DNA from: Rhodopirellula islandica
Lineage (GTDB): Bacteria > Planctomycetota > Planctomycetia > Pirellulales > Pirellulaceae
Assembly: GCF_001027925.1 (NCBI RefSeq)
Contig: NZ_LECT01000007.1
Location: forward strand, 186,001-250,000
Reading direction: 5' to 3'
Length of the DNA: 64,000 nucleotides
Shown: positions 1 to 9,500 of the stretch, in pieces
Numbering within the stretch: position 1 is the first letter of the stretch
Layout: the number at the start of each line of letters is the position of its first letter
Position numbers and translations under genes: made by a program
The notes under the pieces: model-generated
Database searches by the model: none
What the model was told of the DNA's origin: nothing
The model's input: only the letters and a program-made list of their open reading frames with translations

Positions 1-1187
1 CCGTGGAAGTGACGGCTGCCATAGAAGTTCGATCCGATCATGCTGCGAAGCGAATGGGCATCGACGTCGTCGATCGACGCGCCGCCGGATTCCACATGGT
101 CGTCTTGATGTACCCAGACGTATTGCAGGGCAACATTGGGCTGGACCGTCACGCCACCGAGTGTGCGATTCCACCCTCGTTCCAGGTACGTGCCCGTTTG
201 CACGCCGTCAAAGTTGCCGGTGATTCCACCGGTGCGAGACGTGTCGTAGTCATCGTAGTTTGCGTTGCCAGCCAGTGTGTAGTAGTTGCCTTCGTGGTCG
301 TGGCGATGCAAGAACGCGCCGACCATGCCGCTGTTGACGTTGGCTTCCGAACCGGCATCGGTGTTGACGTTTTGATAGCCGTAGGCACCATAGAATCCAA
401 CCATCGTGTGAGCGTCGACGTGGCGGAACAGTCCTAACTGAGTCCCGCCGCCGCCGTAGTCGAATCCCGACACACCGGCGTGACCATCGGCGCTACCGCC
501 GACGCCGTAGCCTTGCATCCATCCACCCCATCCGCCGCGTGTCAGTGGCAAGCTGTGGTTGTTGATTTGACGGGCGGCACCCGTTTGATAGCTGACCTGA
601 TCAACGGCTGGCTCTTCGTAACTGACCAAACGAATGGGTGCGTACTCACCGTCGGCGGTGCGGGGTGGAGGGGTCAGCGAGGCCAAGCCCATCGATCCGC
701 CACCGCTGGTGTAGGTGCCCGCCATGTTGCGAACTTGACTGCTGAGCGATTGGAATTGGTAGCTCTGATTTTGGAACTGAGCCTGCGACGTGCTGCCGAG
801 CAATTGCCCTGCTTCAAACGAGGCGAGAGCAAATATGAAGTCGATGGTAAAGTCACCTCCGAAACCAAAATGATCGTCCCATAAGAAGCTGTACATTCCG
901 GGAGAAACCGTGTCAGGGCCTCCATGATCTAGCAGGTTACCACTTTCAGCAAACCAACTTTTACTCCAAAATTCACCTTCGCCATTCAGACGCGTGTAAA
1001 GCTCATCACCCGCATTGCTAACGTTGATGGCCGAGATTGACTCGCCTGCCCCCACGTTGACATCGACGATATCAAATTGGCCGTCGGCTTGCGTGATTCT
1101 GGTATTGGACGAGCTGATGATCGGGCCCGCTGCGTGTGCAGTGGTCACACACGCGATGAGAGCCCAGGTGGTTAAGTGCCGAAGCAT
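1..1187 (-). CDS. Autotransporter outer-membrane beta-barrel protein (3' end beyond window)
   Basis: The reading frame opens at an ATG (1187) and is still open at the window edge, giving 395 residues. Residues 1-19 form a signal peptide ending in TAHA. Residues 20-210 are a short passenger rich in Ser, Gly and Gln (FQNQSYQFQSLSSQVRNM near 138-155). From about residue 218 the sequence changes to the start of an autotransporter barrel: GGWMQGYG, a GFDYGGGGTQLGLFR strand pair (241-255) and MVGFYGAYGYQ (262-272), with alternating aromatic and small residues as in the autotransporter barrel family. By family knowledge it inserts in the outer membrane and exposes or releases the passenger. The passenger is unusually short. 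A decayed gene with a similar Gly-rich passenger lies 60 bp upstream on the same strand. The barrel assignment is fairly secure; the passenger function is unknown. Confidence 0.75.
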   Translation of the reverse strand, partial: MLRHLTTWALIACVTTAHAAGPIISSSNTRITQADGQFDIVDVNVGAGESISAINVSNAGDELYTRLNGEGEFWSKSWFAESGNLLDHGGPDTVSPGMYSFLWDDHFGFGGDFTIDFIFALASFEAGQLLGSTSQAQFQNQSYQFQSLSSQVRNMAGTYTSGGGSMGLASLTPPPRTADGEYAPIRLVSYEEPAVDQVSYQTGAARQINNHSLPLTRGGWGGWMQGYGVGGSADGHAGVSGFDYGGGGTQLGLFRHVDAHTMVGFYGAYGYQNVNTDAGSEANVNSGMVGAFLHRHDHEGNYYTLAGNANYDDYDTSRTGGITGNFDGVQTGTYLERGWNRTLGGVTVQPNVALQYVWVHQDDHVESGGASIDDVDAHSLRSMIGSNFYGSRHFH

Positions 1188-1247
1188 GGTATTCTTCCTT
1201 TTTGAGTTTGATTGGTTGTTTGAGAATCTTCTTCCCTTCGACGGGGC

Positions 1248-1726
1248 TTACCAGACGTAGCTGACGGAGCCTGATCCGACGTGGAAGACTTGGTGATCGT
1301 TGAACTGTGCGTCGTCGTCGGCTCGCAGTTCCTAGCGGTCGCTCGGTCGAGCCGCGAAACCGCCAGCGGCGATCGCCCAGTCTCGACCCAGGTCCAAGCC
1401 GTTGGCCGTGGAGCCTGCCCCGCCCACGCCAGCGAACTGGGCATTGACGATGGCGCCCGTGTTGACGAAAAGAGCACCGCCAGCCCCAGCGTCTCCTCCG
1501 CCTCCTGCATAGCCATCGCCACCGTCACCGCCGTCGGCTCACCCCTCTTTCAGCGTCATGTTAGCGATCGTGACATCAGCCCCGGCACCATTGGAGCTTT
1601 CAATCGCGGCGCGCAGCGACCCGGCCCAGAATCATTGTGGTTGCTGACGTCAAAATCAGCGGCGTTGGCAGAAGGACTGGCGAAAATCGCCATCAACAAC
1701 GCAAGACGTGCGGTTCGTTTTTTCAT
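1248..1726 (-). pseudogene. Decayed autotransporter-like/beta-helix surface protein gene
   Basis: An ATG at 1726 begins a clear signal peptide (MKKRTARLALLMAIFA..SANA) followed by DFDVSNHNDSGPG. The frame then shifts by one base: the expected continuation SLRAAIESSNGAG is in another frame. NDSGPGSLRAAI is a motif typical of the mature N terminus of secreted right-handed beta-helix and polymorphic outer-membrane proteins. The second frame runs through ANMTLKEG, hits an in-frame TGA (1541-1539), continues as a Gly-rich stretch (GGDGGDGYAGGGGDAG, ALFVNTGAIVNAQF), meets a TAG, and ends as VFHVGSGSVSYVW before TAA at 1250-1248. One frameshift and two stops make it non-functional as read. It lies upstream of the intact autotransporter gene and may be an eroded paralogue or a detached passenger. 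Confidence 0.65.
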
Positions 1727-2005
1727 CACATGCAGCGGAATAAGCGTACACAGAGGCACGCCAAATCCCCCATCATCGCATTCATGCGATGTGCCCCTGG
1801 GTGATCTGCAACGTTTCAACAAGTCGCGATGGAAACCGCCGCCTTCACGGTTCCCAAGCACGCGACCGAGTGCCCCTCGTATGTCGTACATCGTCGCAAG
1901 CCGGCTCGTTCGATAATCGCCAGTGAACAAACGTCACAACTTGCCACTTGACGTATTTCCCAGCCGACCCGATTCTTTGCCGTCTAGCCTCAATGCGCTG
2001 GCATC

Positions 2006-2377
2006 TTATGCCTGCCGATGTTGAAAATAGACCTCTTCGTAGGGTTGGACGACGACGAAGCCATGGCCACGAAACAGAAGCTGCACGGATTCGCCGGAGA
2101 CCGCTTTTTTGAGCAAGTTTCAGATCCCACGCGAAAGAATTCCTTCGCGTTCGAATTTGACATTTCCCGCATAGGCGACCATGGCGCCGAGCTTTGTCCA
2201 GACCTCACCGTTCAGGTTGATGTCGAGCATTCGTTCCGTTTCAAGTTCGAAGAGGCCCTGATCGAGATCACGATCACGGGTCTTTTCTATAAACGACTGC
2301 AACGAATAACGGTTCCCAGATTCATGCCACCCACCCAAGCCGCCGCACTCATCTGCTCTTTCCTCCCAAGCACTCAT
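2006..2377 (-). pseudogene. AIM24-family protein remnant with internal deletion and in-frame stop
   Basis: The ATG at 2377 overlaps the stop of the upstream gene as ATGA. Residues 1-85 match the N-terminal half of AIM24 (DUF124) proteins: ELETERMLDINLNGEVWTK, GAMVAYAGNVKFEREG. After ..ILSRGI comes an in-frame TGA (2122-2120). The same frame then continues NLLKKAVSGESVQLLF and GHGFVVVQPYEEVYFQ to a TAA at 2008-2006. In intact family members LLKKAVSGE belongs to the first half, whereas SGESVQLLF..GFVVVQP is the extreme C terminus, so roughly the central half is missing. The join sits where both parts carry an SGE motif. At 124 codons it is about half the usual length. This is a dead gene unless the stop is read through. 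Confidence 0.75.
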
Positions 2378-3135
2378 TTCGCCAGCATCAACGTGGCTCC
2401 TTTCAGCAGACCGATCTGCTCGACGTGGGCAGTCACCGGAGCACCCGTTTCCTGGTTCTCGAACAGAATGTGAACGTGAGTGGAGGTGGCTGGGTGTGTG
2501 AGCTTTCCGACGGCGTCTTTCGCGTAAACGCCGATCAGTTTTCCGCGAACCTTCGGCAAGGTGCTCTCGAAAGGTCGTTCACTTTGGGGCAGATCAATCT
2601 TTTGCATCCGCGCGTGAATCGGACAGGCCCCGTGAATCACATGCAACCTGACGTCGCTAAACTCTCCTACAACACTGAACATGAATGGCTTGTCAGTGTT
2701 CATGCCTGCCGCGGATGCCGCATCACTAATGAACTGGTCAAAGTCATCGGGGCCTATTGCCGTGGCCGTTTCGTGACTGGTCCATGATGCCACGTAGGAT
2801 CCAACGAGCATCGTCGCTTGCTGAGCGTCCGAGTTTTCAAGTGGCTTCATTTGACCATCGGAATCGACCCCGGTGATCGTGACCTTTCCATCGTCGATCG
2901 TCACTTCGCCTTCGAGACCCTGCAGCGCCCCAACTCCAAAGAAATGGGGCCGCTTCACAAGATCACTCAGTTGGACACGCCCCTGATCTTGGTGCTTGCC
3001 GATCGCCTCGTGCATTTTTCCGTATTGAACGATGGATCCATCCTGCGGCGTCTCAGCACGCGATTGAGTCTCGCCCATATTAAATATCGCTATGGTGAAA
3101 ACGGAGACGATTAAGAAATGAACGTTGCTTCGCAT
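2374..3135 (-). CDS. Secreted acetolactate decarboxylase-like protein
   Basis: 253 residues. An N-terminal signal peptide (about 1-28, hydrophobic FLIVSVFTIAIF) indicates export. The mature part resembles acetolactate decarboxylase (BudA/AlsD fold): GSIVQYGKM near 33-41, GVGALQGLEGEV near 67-78, and a C-terminal metal-site pattern with H220-x-H222 and a downstream His237 that parallels the zinc-binding HxH..H of the family. Known members convert acetolactate to acetoin, usually in the cytoplasm; the signal peptide makes a different substrate or periplasmic role possible. Its stop overlaps the start of the AIM24 remnant, so the two were once translationally coupled. Direct repeats of GCAATTCTCAC lie 64-85 bp upstream of the start. 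Family assignment is reasonable; the reaction in this organism is inference. Confidence 0.7.
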   Translation of the reverse strand: MRSNVHFLIVSVFTIAIFNMGETQSRAETPQDGSIVQYGKMHEAIGKHQDQGRVQLSDLVKRPHFFGVGALQGLEGEVTIDDGKVTITGVDSDGQMKPLENSDAQQATMLVGSYVASWTSHETATAIGPDDFDQFISDAASAAGMNTDKPFMFSVVGEFSDVRLHVIHGACPIHARMQKIDLPQSERPFESTLPKVRGKLIGVYAKDAVGKLTHPATSTHVHILFENQETGAPVTAHVEQIGLLKGATLMLAK

Positions 3136-3198
3136 GGTCTGCTCTTTCCTGTTTTCGGTGTGTTTGGCTGCTCACTCTTCATACGCAATGTCCCACAT

Positions 3199-3249
3199 GC
3201 AATTCTCACGCAATTCTCACGCCATTCGCATTTGTCACGCGATTCGCAC
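3199..3249. promoter_or_regulatory. 11-bp direct repeats upstream of the acetolactate-decarboxylase-like gene
   Basis: Two perfect adjacent copies of GCAATTCTCAC (3199-3209, 3210-3220) are followed by a degenerate GCCATTCGCA and by GCGATTCGCAC (3239-3249). They lie 64-114 bp upstream of the start at 3135, where a transcription-factor site could sit. An operator role is inference from position only. Confidence 0.3.
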
Positions 3250-3486
3250 CGTCAGCCAGCCAGTGACACACCGCTGCGCCGATTCGCACAGTGGGAGCGT
3301 CTGATTTGCACACTCGAGATTCAATGGGTCAAACCTCTTTCGGGGAGTTGCCCGGCGAGGATGGGCATGTCCTTGGTCGTCCGCGAGTTCGCATTGACGA
3401 TTCGAGATCCAGTCACCGTGCGCTGGGTTCGATCCAGCCGTCGTCCCCCAGCGGCGCCCTACGCTGAACGCTGTGCGAACTGCCTA

Positions 3487-3611
3487 GTGGTCTGTCAGGA
3501 CTTGTTTTTAGGGTAGTGGACGAGGCCACGAGTCCTGAACTGGCGTCAAATCCAAGGACTCGTGGCCTCGTCCACTACGATCAACCCTAACTTTTAACTT
3601 TGACGGACCAC
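3487..3611 (+). repeat. 125-bp palindromic interspersed element, copy 1
   Basis: Terminal inverted repeats GTGGTCTGTCA and TGACGGACCAC (one mismatch) bound the element. Inside is a perfect 22-bp stem (3514-3535 with 3556-3577, TAGTGGACGAGGCCACGAGT..) around a 20-nt loop. Copies of identical length lie at 23665-23789 (inverted) and 39423-39547. The structure resembles a MITE or REP-type element. This copy lies downstream of the topA 3' end. No target-site duplication was established. Confidence 0.85.
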
Positions 3612-3699
3612 GAGATCAACAAGCCGGTGAGCGAGGGACCGCATCGCCTCTCCCACGAAGGCCCCGTCCGGGGCCGGGGTGTCTTCATGACAGGGCATC

Positions 3700-6438
3700 T
3701 CAAGAGGACTTTTTGATGATGCCTTTTTTCTTCGTCGCGGCTTTGGCAGTCTTCTTTTTGGCGGCCTTCTTCTTGGCTGTTTTCTTTTTCGCAGCCTTCT
3801 TCGCTGTCTTCTTCTTCGCGGCCTTCTTCTTTTTCTTCTTCTTGGTCGGGCCCTTGGCAGCGCGTTCCGCCAACAGATCCAAGACTCCTTCGAACGTCAT
3901 CTCTTGCGGGTCCGTCCCGCGTGGGATCGACGCATTGGTTTCGCCATCGGTCGCGTAGGGACCAAAGCGACCTTCCAAAATCTTGATCTCGTTTTCCGTG
4001 ATCGGGCTTGGCTTTTCGAATTTTTTGATCGGTTCCTTGGGTGCCGCACGCCCACGGGTCTTGGGTTGCTTGAGCAACTCAATCGCTTCCTCAAATGTCA
4101 CGTCCAAGGGTGACTTCTCAGCCGGCAAGGAACGGGTCTCCTTGCCACATTTCACATACGGCCCGTAGCGTCCATCGTGAGCCTGGATCGGCTCCTTCAT
4201 TTCGGGATGCTCGCCCAAGTCACGCGGCAACGAAAGCAGTTTGCAAGCCATCGCCAGATCGACGTCTTCGACCGCGATCGTTTTCAGAATCGATGCGTTC
4301 TTCTTTTCTTCATCGTCCTTCTCACCCATTTGAACATAGGGGCCAAAGCGACCGGCCTTGATGTAAATCGGCTTGCCGGTGTCCGGGTGCGTGCCCAAAG
4401 GCTCGTCTTCCCGAGCGGCGTCCTCGAACAACTCCATCGCTCGAGCGAGTGTCATCTCATCGGGCGCCATGCCTTCCAAGATCGGAGCTTTGCGTTCGCC
4501 TTGCTCCAAAAAGGGTCCGTACTTCCCAACTCGCACGAACACCTCTTCACGGTTCTCGCCCTCGGTTGGAATCCCCAGTGAAAACTTTGCCGTCACTCGA
4601 GGATCGATCTCTTCGATCTTGCTTTCCAATCGGGGCTTCAACCCGATCGCAGCTTTTTGACCGACGACCGGTTCGTTGTCATCGCCAAAGTAGAAACGTT
4701 TCAAATACTCAAGCGACTCGGCTTCTTGCCGACTGATCGTGTCCAGAAAATCCTCCATCTGAGCCGTGAAGTCGTAGTCAACGAGCGGCTCGAAGTGGGT
4801 TTCCATCAAACGAATGACACTGAACGCCGTCCAACTGGGGACCAACGCGTTGCCCTTTTTGTACACGTAATCGCGACGCTGGATCGTGTCGATGATCGAC
4901 GCGTAGGTACTGGGTCGACCAATTCCCTTTTCTTCCAGCGTGCGAGTCAACGACGCTTCGCTGAAACGCGAGGGTGGCTGAGTCGTGTGACTCTTGGGAT
5001 CCAACGTCGCGACAGACAAACCATCGTTTTCATTGACCGCGGGCAGCAAGCGTTCCTTGTCAGCCAACTCGGCCTCGGGATCATCGCTGCCTTCGACATA
5101 GGCTCGCAAGAAACCTTCGAACAGAATGCTCGTGCCACTGGCGGTGAACGTGGTTCCACCACCTTCGATCGTGACACCGATGCGTTGCTTTTTCGCGTCG
5201 GCCATTTGGCAGGCAACGGTTCGTTTCCAAATCAGTTCGAACAATCGAAACTGATCGCGATCCAGTTCGTTCTGCACGGCGGCAGGAACACGGAACGGCG
5301 TCCCGGCGGGTCGAATGGCTTCGTGAGCCTCTTGCGCGTTTTTAACTTTGCCTTTGTAGACTCGCACCGTTTCGTGCAAGAATTTCTCGCCATACTCACT
5401 GCGAACCAAATCACGCGCCGCGTTGATGGCTTCCTTCGACAGTGTGGTCGAGTCAGTACGCATGTAGGTGATGTAACCGTTCTCGTACAATCGCTGGGCC
5501 GCTTGCATGCAGCGGCGTGCGGTGAAGCCCAGTTTCCGGTTGGCTTCTTGTTGCAGCGTGCTGGTCGTGAACGGTGCTTTGGGTCGTTCAGCAAACGGTT
5601 TGACTTCGACCTTGGCGACTCGAAAACTTTCCTGCTGGAGTTTCTGCTTCAATTCGTTGGCCTGCTGCTCATCCATTTGCAACATTTGCGGATTGATCAG
5701 CTTCCCATTGGTCGAATCAAAATCTTTCCCGCTGGGGATTTTCCGGCCCTCCACGGTCGCCAACATCGCGGGCAGCGAGTCACCGTTCTCGGTCGTGAAA
5801 ATCGCTTCCAAATCCCAGTAGGTCGCATCGTTGAACGCGATCCGTTCCCGCTCACGTTGGACGATCAACCGGACCGCGACGCTCTGAACGCGTCCGGCCG
5901 ACAAACCACGGCCGACTTTTTTCCACAGCAACTGCGAAACGTCGTAACCGTACAAACGGTCCAGAATCCGGCGTGTTTCTTGGGCTCGGACCAAACCATC
6001 GTCAATCTCGCGAGGGTCTTCCAGCGCGTGCTGGATCGCCTCCTTCGTGATTTCGTGGAAGACCAAACGGTGAACAGGCACCTTGGGCTTGAGCAATTCG
6101 AAGAGGTGCCAGCTGATCGCCTCTCCCTCACGGTCTTCATCCGTCGCGAGATACAGGCTGTCTGCATCCTTGAGCGCGGCCTTCAATTTGTCGACTTGTT
6201 TCTTCTTGTCCGCCGGCACGATGTAGACCGGCTCAAAGTCTTTTTCGACGTTCACCCCCAGATAGGCCCACGGTTCTTTCTTGAACTTTTTGGGGATGTC
6301 CTTGGCTCCGCCAGGCAAATCGCGAACGTGCCCGACGCTGGCTTCGACCTGGTAACCACTTCCCAAAAACTTCGAGATCGTCCGGGCTTTCGCGGGCGAT
6401 TCGACGATCACCAAACTTTTGCTGGTCGATTTGGCCAT
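3700..6438 (-). CDS. topA: DNA topoisomerase I
   Basis: 912 residues from the ATG at 6438; a TTG two codons upstream is also possible. This type IA topoisomerase relaxes negative supercoils. The TOPRIM domain at the N terminus shows VIVESPAKART (10-20) and the acidic DEDREGEAI motif (100-108). The active-site tyrosine is in YITYMRTDS, Tyr325. The C-terminal half carries four topoisomerase-C repeats of the pattern GRFGPYVQxG (GKYGPFLEQG, GRFGPYVQMG, GRYGPYVKCG, GRFGPYATDG). There are no CxxC zinc ribbons such as those at the E. coli C terminus; instead the protein ends in a roughly 45-residue tail of Lys and Ala resembling histone H1. It is the last gene of an apparent mcsA-mcsB-uvrA-topA run, 93 bp after uvrA. 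Confidence 0.96.
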   Translation of the reverse strand: MAKSTSKSLVIVESPAKARTISKFLGSGYQVEASVGHVRDLPGGAKDIPKKFKKEPWAYLGVNVEKDFEPVYIVPADKKKQVDKLKAALKDADSLYLATDEDREGEAISWHLFELLKPKVPVHRLVFHEITKEAIQHALEDPREIDDGLVRAQETRRILDRLYGYDVSQLLWKKVGRGLSAGRVQSVAVRLIVQRERERIAFNDATYWDLEAIFTTENGDSLPAMLATVEGRKIPSGKDFDSTNGKLINPQMLQMDEQQANELKQKLQQESFRVAKVEVKPFAERPKAPFTTSTLQQEANRKLGFTARRCMQAAQRLYENGYITYMRTDSTTLSKEAINAARDLVRSEYGEKFLHETVRVYKGKVKNAQEAHEAIRPAGTPFRVPAAVQNELDRDQFRLFELIWKRTVACQMADAKKQRIGVTIEGGGTTFTASGTSILFEGFLRAYVEGSDDPEAELADKERLLPAVNENDGLSVATLDPKSHTTQPPSRFSEASLTRTLEEKGIGRPSTYASIIDTIQRRDYVYKKGNALVPSWTAFSVIRLMETHFEPLVDYDFTAQMEDFLDTISRQEAESLEYLKRFYFGDDNEPVVGQKAAIGLKPRLESKIEEIDPRVTAKFSLGIPTEGENREEVFVRVGKYGPFLEQGERKAPILEGMAPDEMTLARAMELFEDAAREDEPLGTHPDTGKPIYIKAGRFGPYVQMGEKDDEEKKNASILKTIAVEDVDLAMACKLLSLPRDLGEHPEMKEPIQAHDGRYGPYVKCGKETRSLPAEKSPLDVTFEEAIELLKQPKTRGRAAPKEPIKKFEKPSPITENEIKILEGRFGPYATDGETNASIPRGTDPQEMTFEGVLDLLAERAAKGPTKKKKKKKAAKKKTAKKAAKKKTAKKKAAKKKTAKAATKKKGIIKKSS

Positions 6439-6531
6439 GAGCAAGAACGAACCGATTCAAGGTGGAAAGAGGGGGGTTTCGGATGTGCGTGACTCGGGTT
6501 TGTCGCTCAAACCCGTCGCCTCGTCAACACG

Positions 6532-9500
6532 TCAAGTGGAGGACCGGGTCCGATCCAAGTGCGTTTTCAAGAACGTTTTCAGCTTGCGACTGCGTGCATG
6601 ATCCACGTCGGTCAAATGAAATGTCAGGGTCACTCGCTCGGCATCACTGAGGTCCAACGTGCCAGTGTCGGAACGAGATTGGAGCACGTCCAATGCCAAC
6701 AATTGCTCCAAATCAATCGCGGACTGAGGCCCCCTCAATTTCAACCGAACACAATCGCTGACCTTGGTTTCAAGCTCTGCCCAATGCGGCAACGGAGTTT
6801 CTTCCTCGCCCGATTCTAACCGAACGGAGACACGGTCCGGGGCAGGGTACTCCACCGCACCTTCGCCCGCGACATTCGACAACATGTCCAGCAACGCTTC
6901 CACCAATTCCAGCGGCCACTGAGGTGGAGTGTTCTCGGGGAACCCCTTCGGCAACGTGTGCCAACGACGCCCCAACACGCGCCACGGTTGCATCGAATCC
7001 GCCGGCTCGTCGCCGTTGGAATCGGATTCCGAAACCATTTCGGCAACCGGAATCTGCGTCTCAGAATCGACTCGCAGAACGGGCGCAGGCTTCGCAACGA
7101 TTGTCGGCGTCGGCAAATTCCCCGTGTTCGTTTCCGCCACTCGACCGTTGACCGTCGGCTGCCAATCCAAGATTTCTCGCGGCTCAGCGGTACGCGTTCC
7201 CGAGATCGCATCGGCCAAGAACGGCGCGGTCGAAGACACCCATTCGTCCGCTTCACAGTTGGCAGGATCCGCCTTCGCCGCCAAGCCTTCCGGCGTTCCC
7301 GCAAACACGACTTGCCCACCGTGGACGCCTGCCCCGGGCCCAATGTCGATCAACCAATCGCAACACTTGATCACGTCCAAATTGTGCTCAATCACGATCA
7401 CCGAATTCCCCAATTCGACCAACCGCTGCATCACGACCAACAACTTCTCAATGTCACCGAAGTGCAAACCGGTCGTCGGTTCGTCCAACAGATAAATCGT
7501 GTGCCCCGTTGCAGGACGAGCCAACTCCGCCGCCAATTTCACTCGCTGAGCTTCTCCACCCGAGAGAGTCGGGGCGGACTGGCCCAGCGTGACGTATTCC
7601 AATCCAACATCACAAAGTGTCTGAATGACACGTGCGATCCGGGAATGCGATGAGAACAACTCGACCGCTTCACCACACGGCATTTCCAGAACATCGGCAA
7701 TCGACTGGCCATGCAGTTTGACTTCCAGCACGTCGTCGTTGTAACGCCGGGCGCCACAATCTTCGCAGGGCACCCAAACGTCAGGCAAGAAATGCATTTC
7801 AATCTTGCGTTGGCCGCTGCCTTCACAAGATTCGCAGCGTCCCCCCGAGACATTGAAACTGAATGTCCGGGGTGTGAAACGCCGCTCGCGTGCAGCGGGG
7901 ATCTCCGCAAACACAGCCCGAATCAGATCAAACACACCGGTGTAGGTCGCCGGGTTGCTGCTCGGGGAATTCCCCAGCGGAGACTGGTCGACTTGAATGA
8001 CTTTGTTGACGTAACGCAAACCATCGATGCCATCATGCTGCCCCGGTTTGACCTTGGCCCGGTGCAATCGTCTCGCCAAAACAGGGTAAACGATGTCATT
8101 GATCAGCGAGCTTTTCCCGCTGCCGCTGGGGCCCGTGATCGCAGTCAAAACTCCCAACGGAATGTCAACGTCCACGTCCTGCAAGTTGTTCTCACGCGCC
8201 CCTTTGATCGACAGGTATTCGACCATCGGCTTGCCCGATTCAGAAATCACCGGGCGGCGAACCGCAGGCAACTCTATTTGCTTTTCGCCGAGCAAGTACG
8301 GCGCGGTGACGGACTGGCTGGCAGGTTCGACCGCATCGGGCTTGCCTTGGGCCACCACCCGACCACCGTGCCGACCGGCCCGAGGCCCGAAGTCGCACAG
8401 GTAATCGCTTCCAGAAATCACATCGTAATCGTGCTCGACCACCAACAACGTGTTGCCTTGGTCTCGCAATCGATGCAGCGCCGCCAGCAATCGCCGGTTG
8501 TCTCGTGGGTGCAAACCAATGGTCGGCTCATCCAGCACATACAAAACGCCACACAAACCACTGCCAAGCTGTGACGCCAAACGAATTCGTTGAGCCTCGC
8601 CACCCGAAAGTGTCGGTGCACCACGGTGCAGAGTCAGGTAGTCCAGTCCCACGTCTCGCAAGAACCGGACGCGAGATTGAACTTCGCGAATCAGCTCGCC
8701 TGCGATCTTCCATTCGCGGCGATCGAGGTCCCACGAATCGATCTCTCGTGACAATCGATCCAGCGGCATGTGCACCAAGTCGCCAATCGTGAAGTCCCGG
8801 AATCGAACCGCCGCGGAATCATCCCGCAGACGCGAACCATCGCAGACCGAGCAGTCGATTTCAGCCACAAAGGCCTCCAACCGCATCCGCAATCCCGGCG
8901 TCAAACGCGAGGCTTCTTCCAGAGCCGGGTAAAACCCTTTGAACTGGAACCGGAACAGGACATTGCCTTCCCCAAAGTGATCACGAACCTCTTCGACGCG
9001 TTCTTTTTCGGCGGACGCGTTGTCATCGGTCGTGTCGCCATGCCGGACCTCGACCCACCGCGGCCCCAAACCATGAAACAGAATCCGTCGCTGCGACACG
9101 GTCAACGAATCGATCGGTTGATGAATCGGAATGCCCGTTGTTCGCGAAAGGGCTCGCAACATCCAGCGACTGACCGCATGATCGACGGACGGCCAAAGCA
9201 ACGCTGCCCCATCGGCCAATGTCGTTTGAGGCGTCCCCATCAAAGCCGCGGGATTGGTCCCCGTTTGGGTTCCCAAACCTTCGCAACCAGGGCACCAACC
9301 GATGCCGGAGTTGAACGAAAAATGGTGCGGGGTCAACTGCGAGAACGACCGACCGCAGGATTCACAAACCAAGTGCTGACTGTGCCGAAGCACATGCCAA
9401 TCGCGTTCGGGTTGATCCGAATCGGCGATCGCCACGTCCATCACGCCAACGCCCAACGACAACGCTTGCTCCACACTGTCACTGATCCGGGATTGTTCCT

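Larger units (their letters stand above)
3136..3699. other. Intergenic region between topA 3' end and the acetolactate-decarboxylase-like gene
   Basis: No convincing gene is seen in 564 bp. It contains 11-bp direct repeats (GCAATTCTCAC at 3199-3209 and 3210-3220, degenerate GCGATTCGCAC at 3239-3249) close upstream of the minus-strand gene, the 125-bp palindromic element at 3487-3611, and a short GC hairpin (GGCCCC/GGGGCC, 3660-3675) just past the topA stop that may help terminate topA. Confidence 0.5.

Noticed and set aside
3118-3516. Plus-strand frame of 132 codons upstream of the 125-bp element
   Set aside because: Ends inside the repeat element, lacks SD and domain, and overlaps the presumed promoter of the minus-strand gene.
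4657-6492. Long plus-strand open frame of 611 codons opposite topA
   Set aside because: The minus strand encodes an unmistakable topoisomerase I; the antisense frame stays open because of codon bias and has no domain or start signal.
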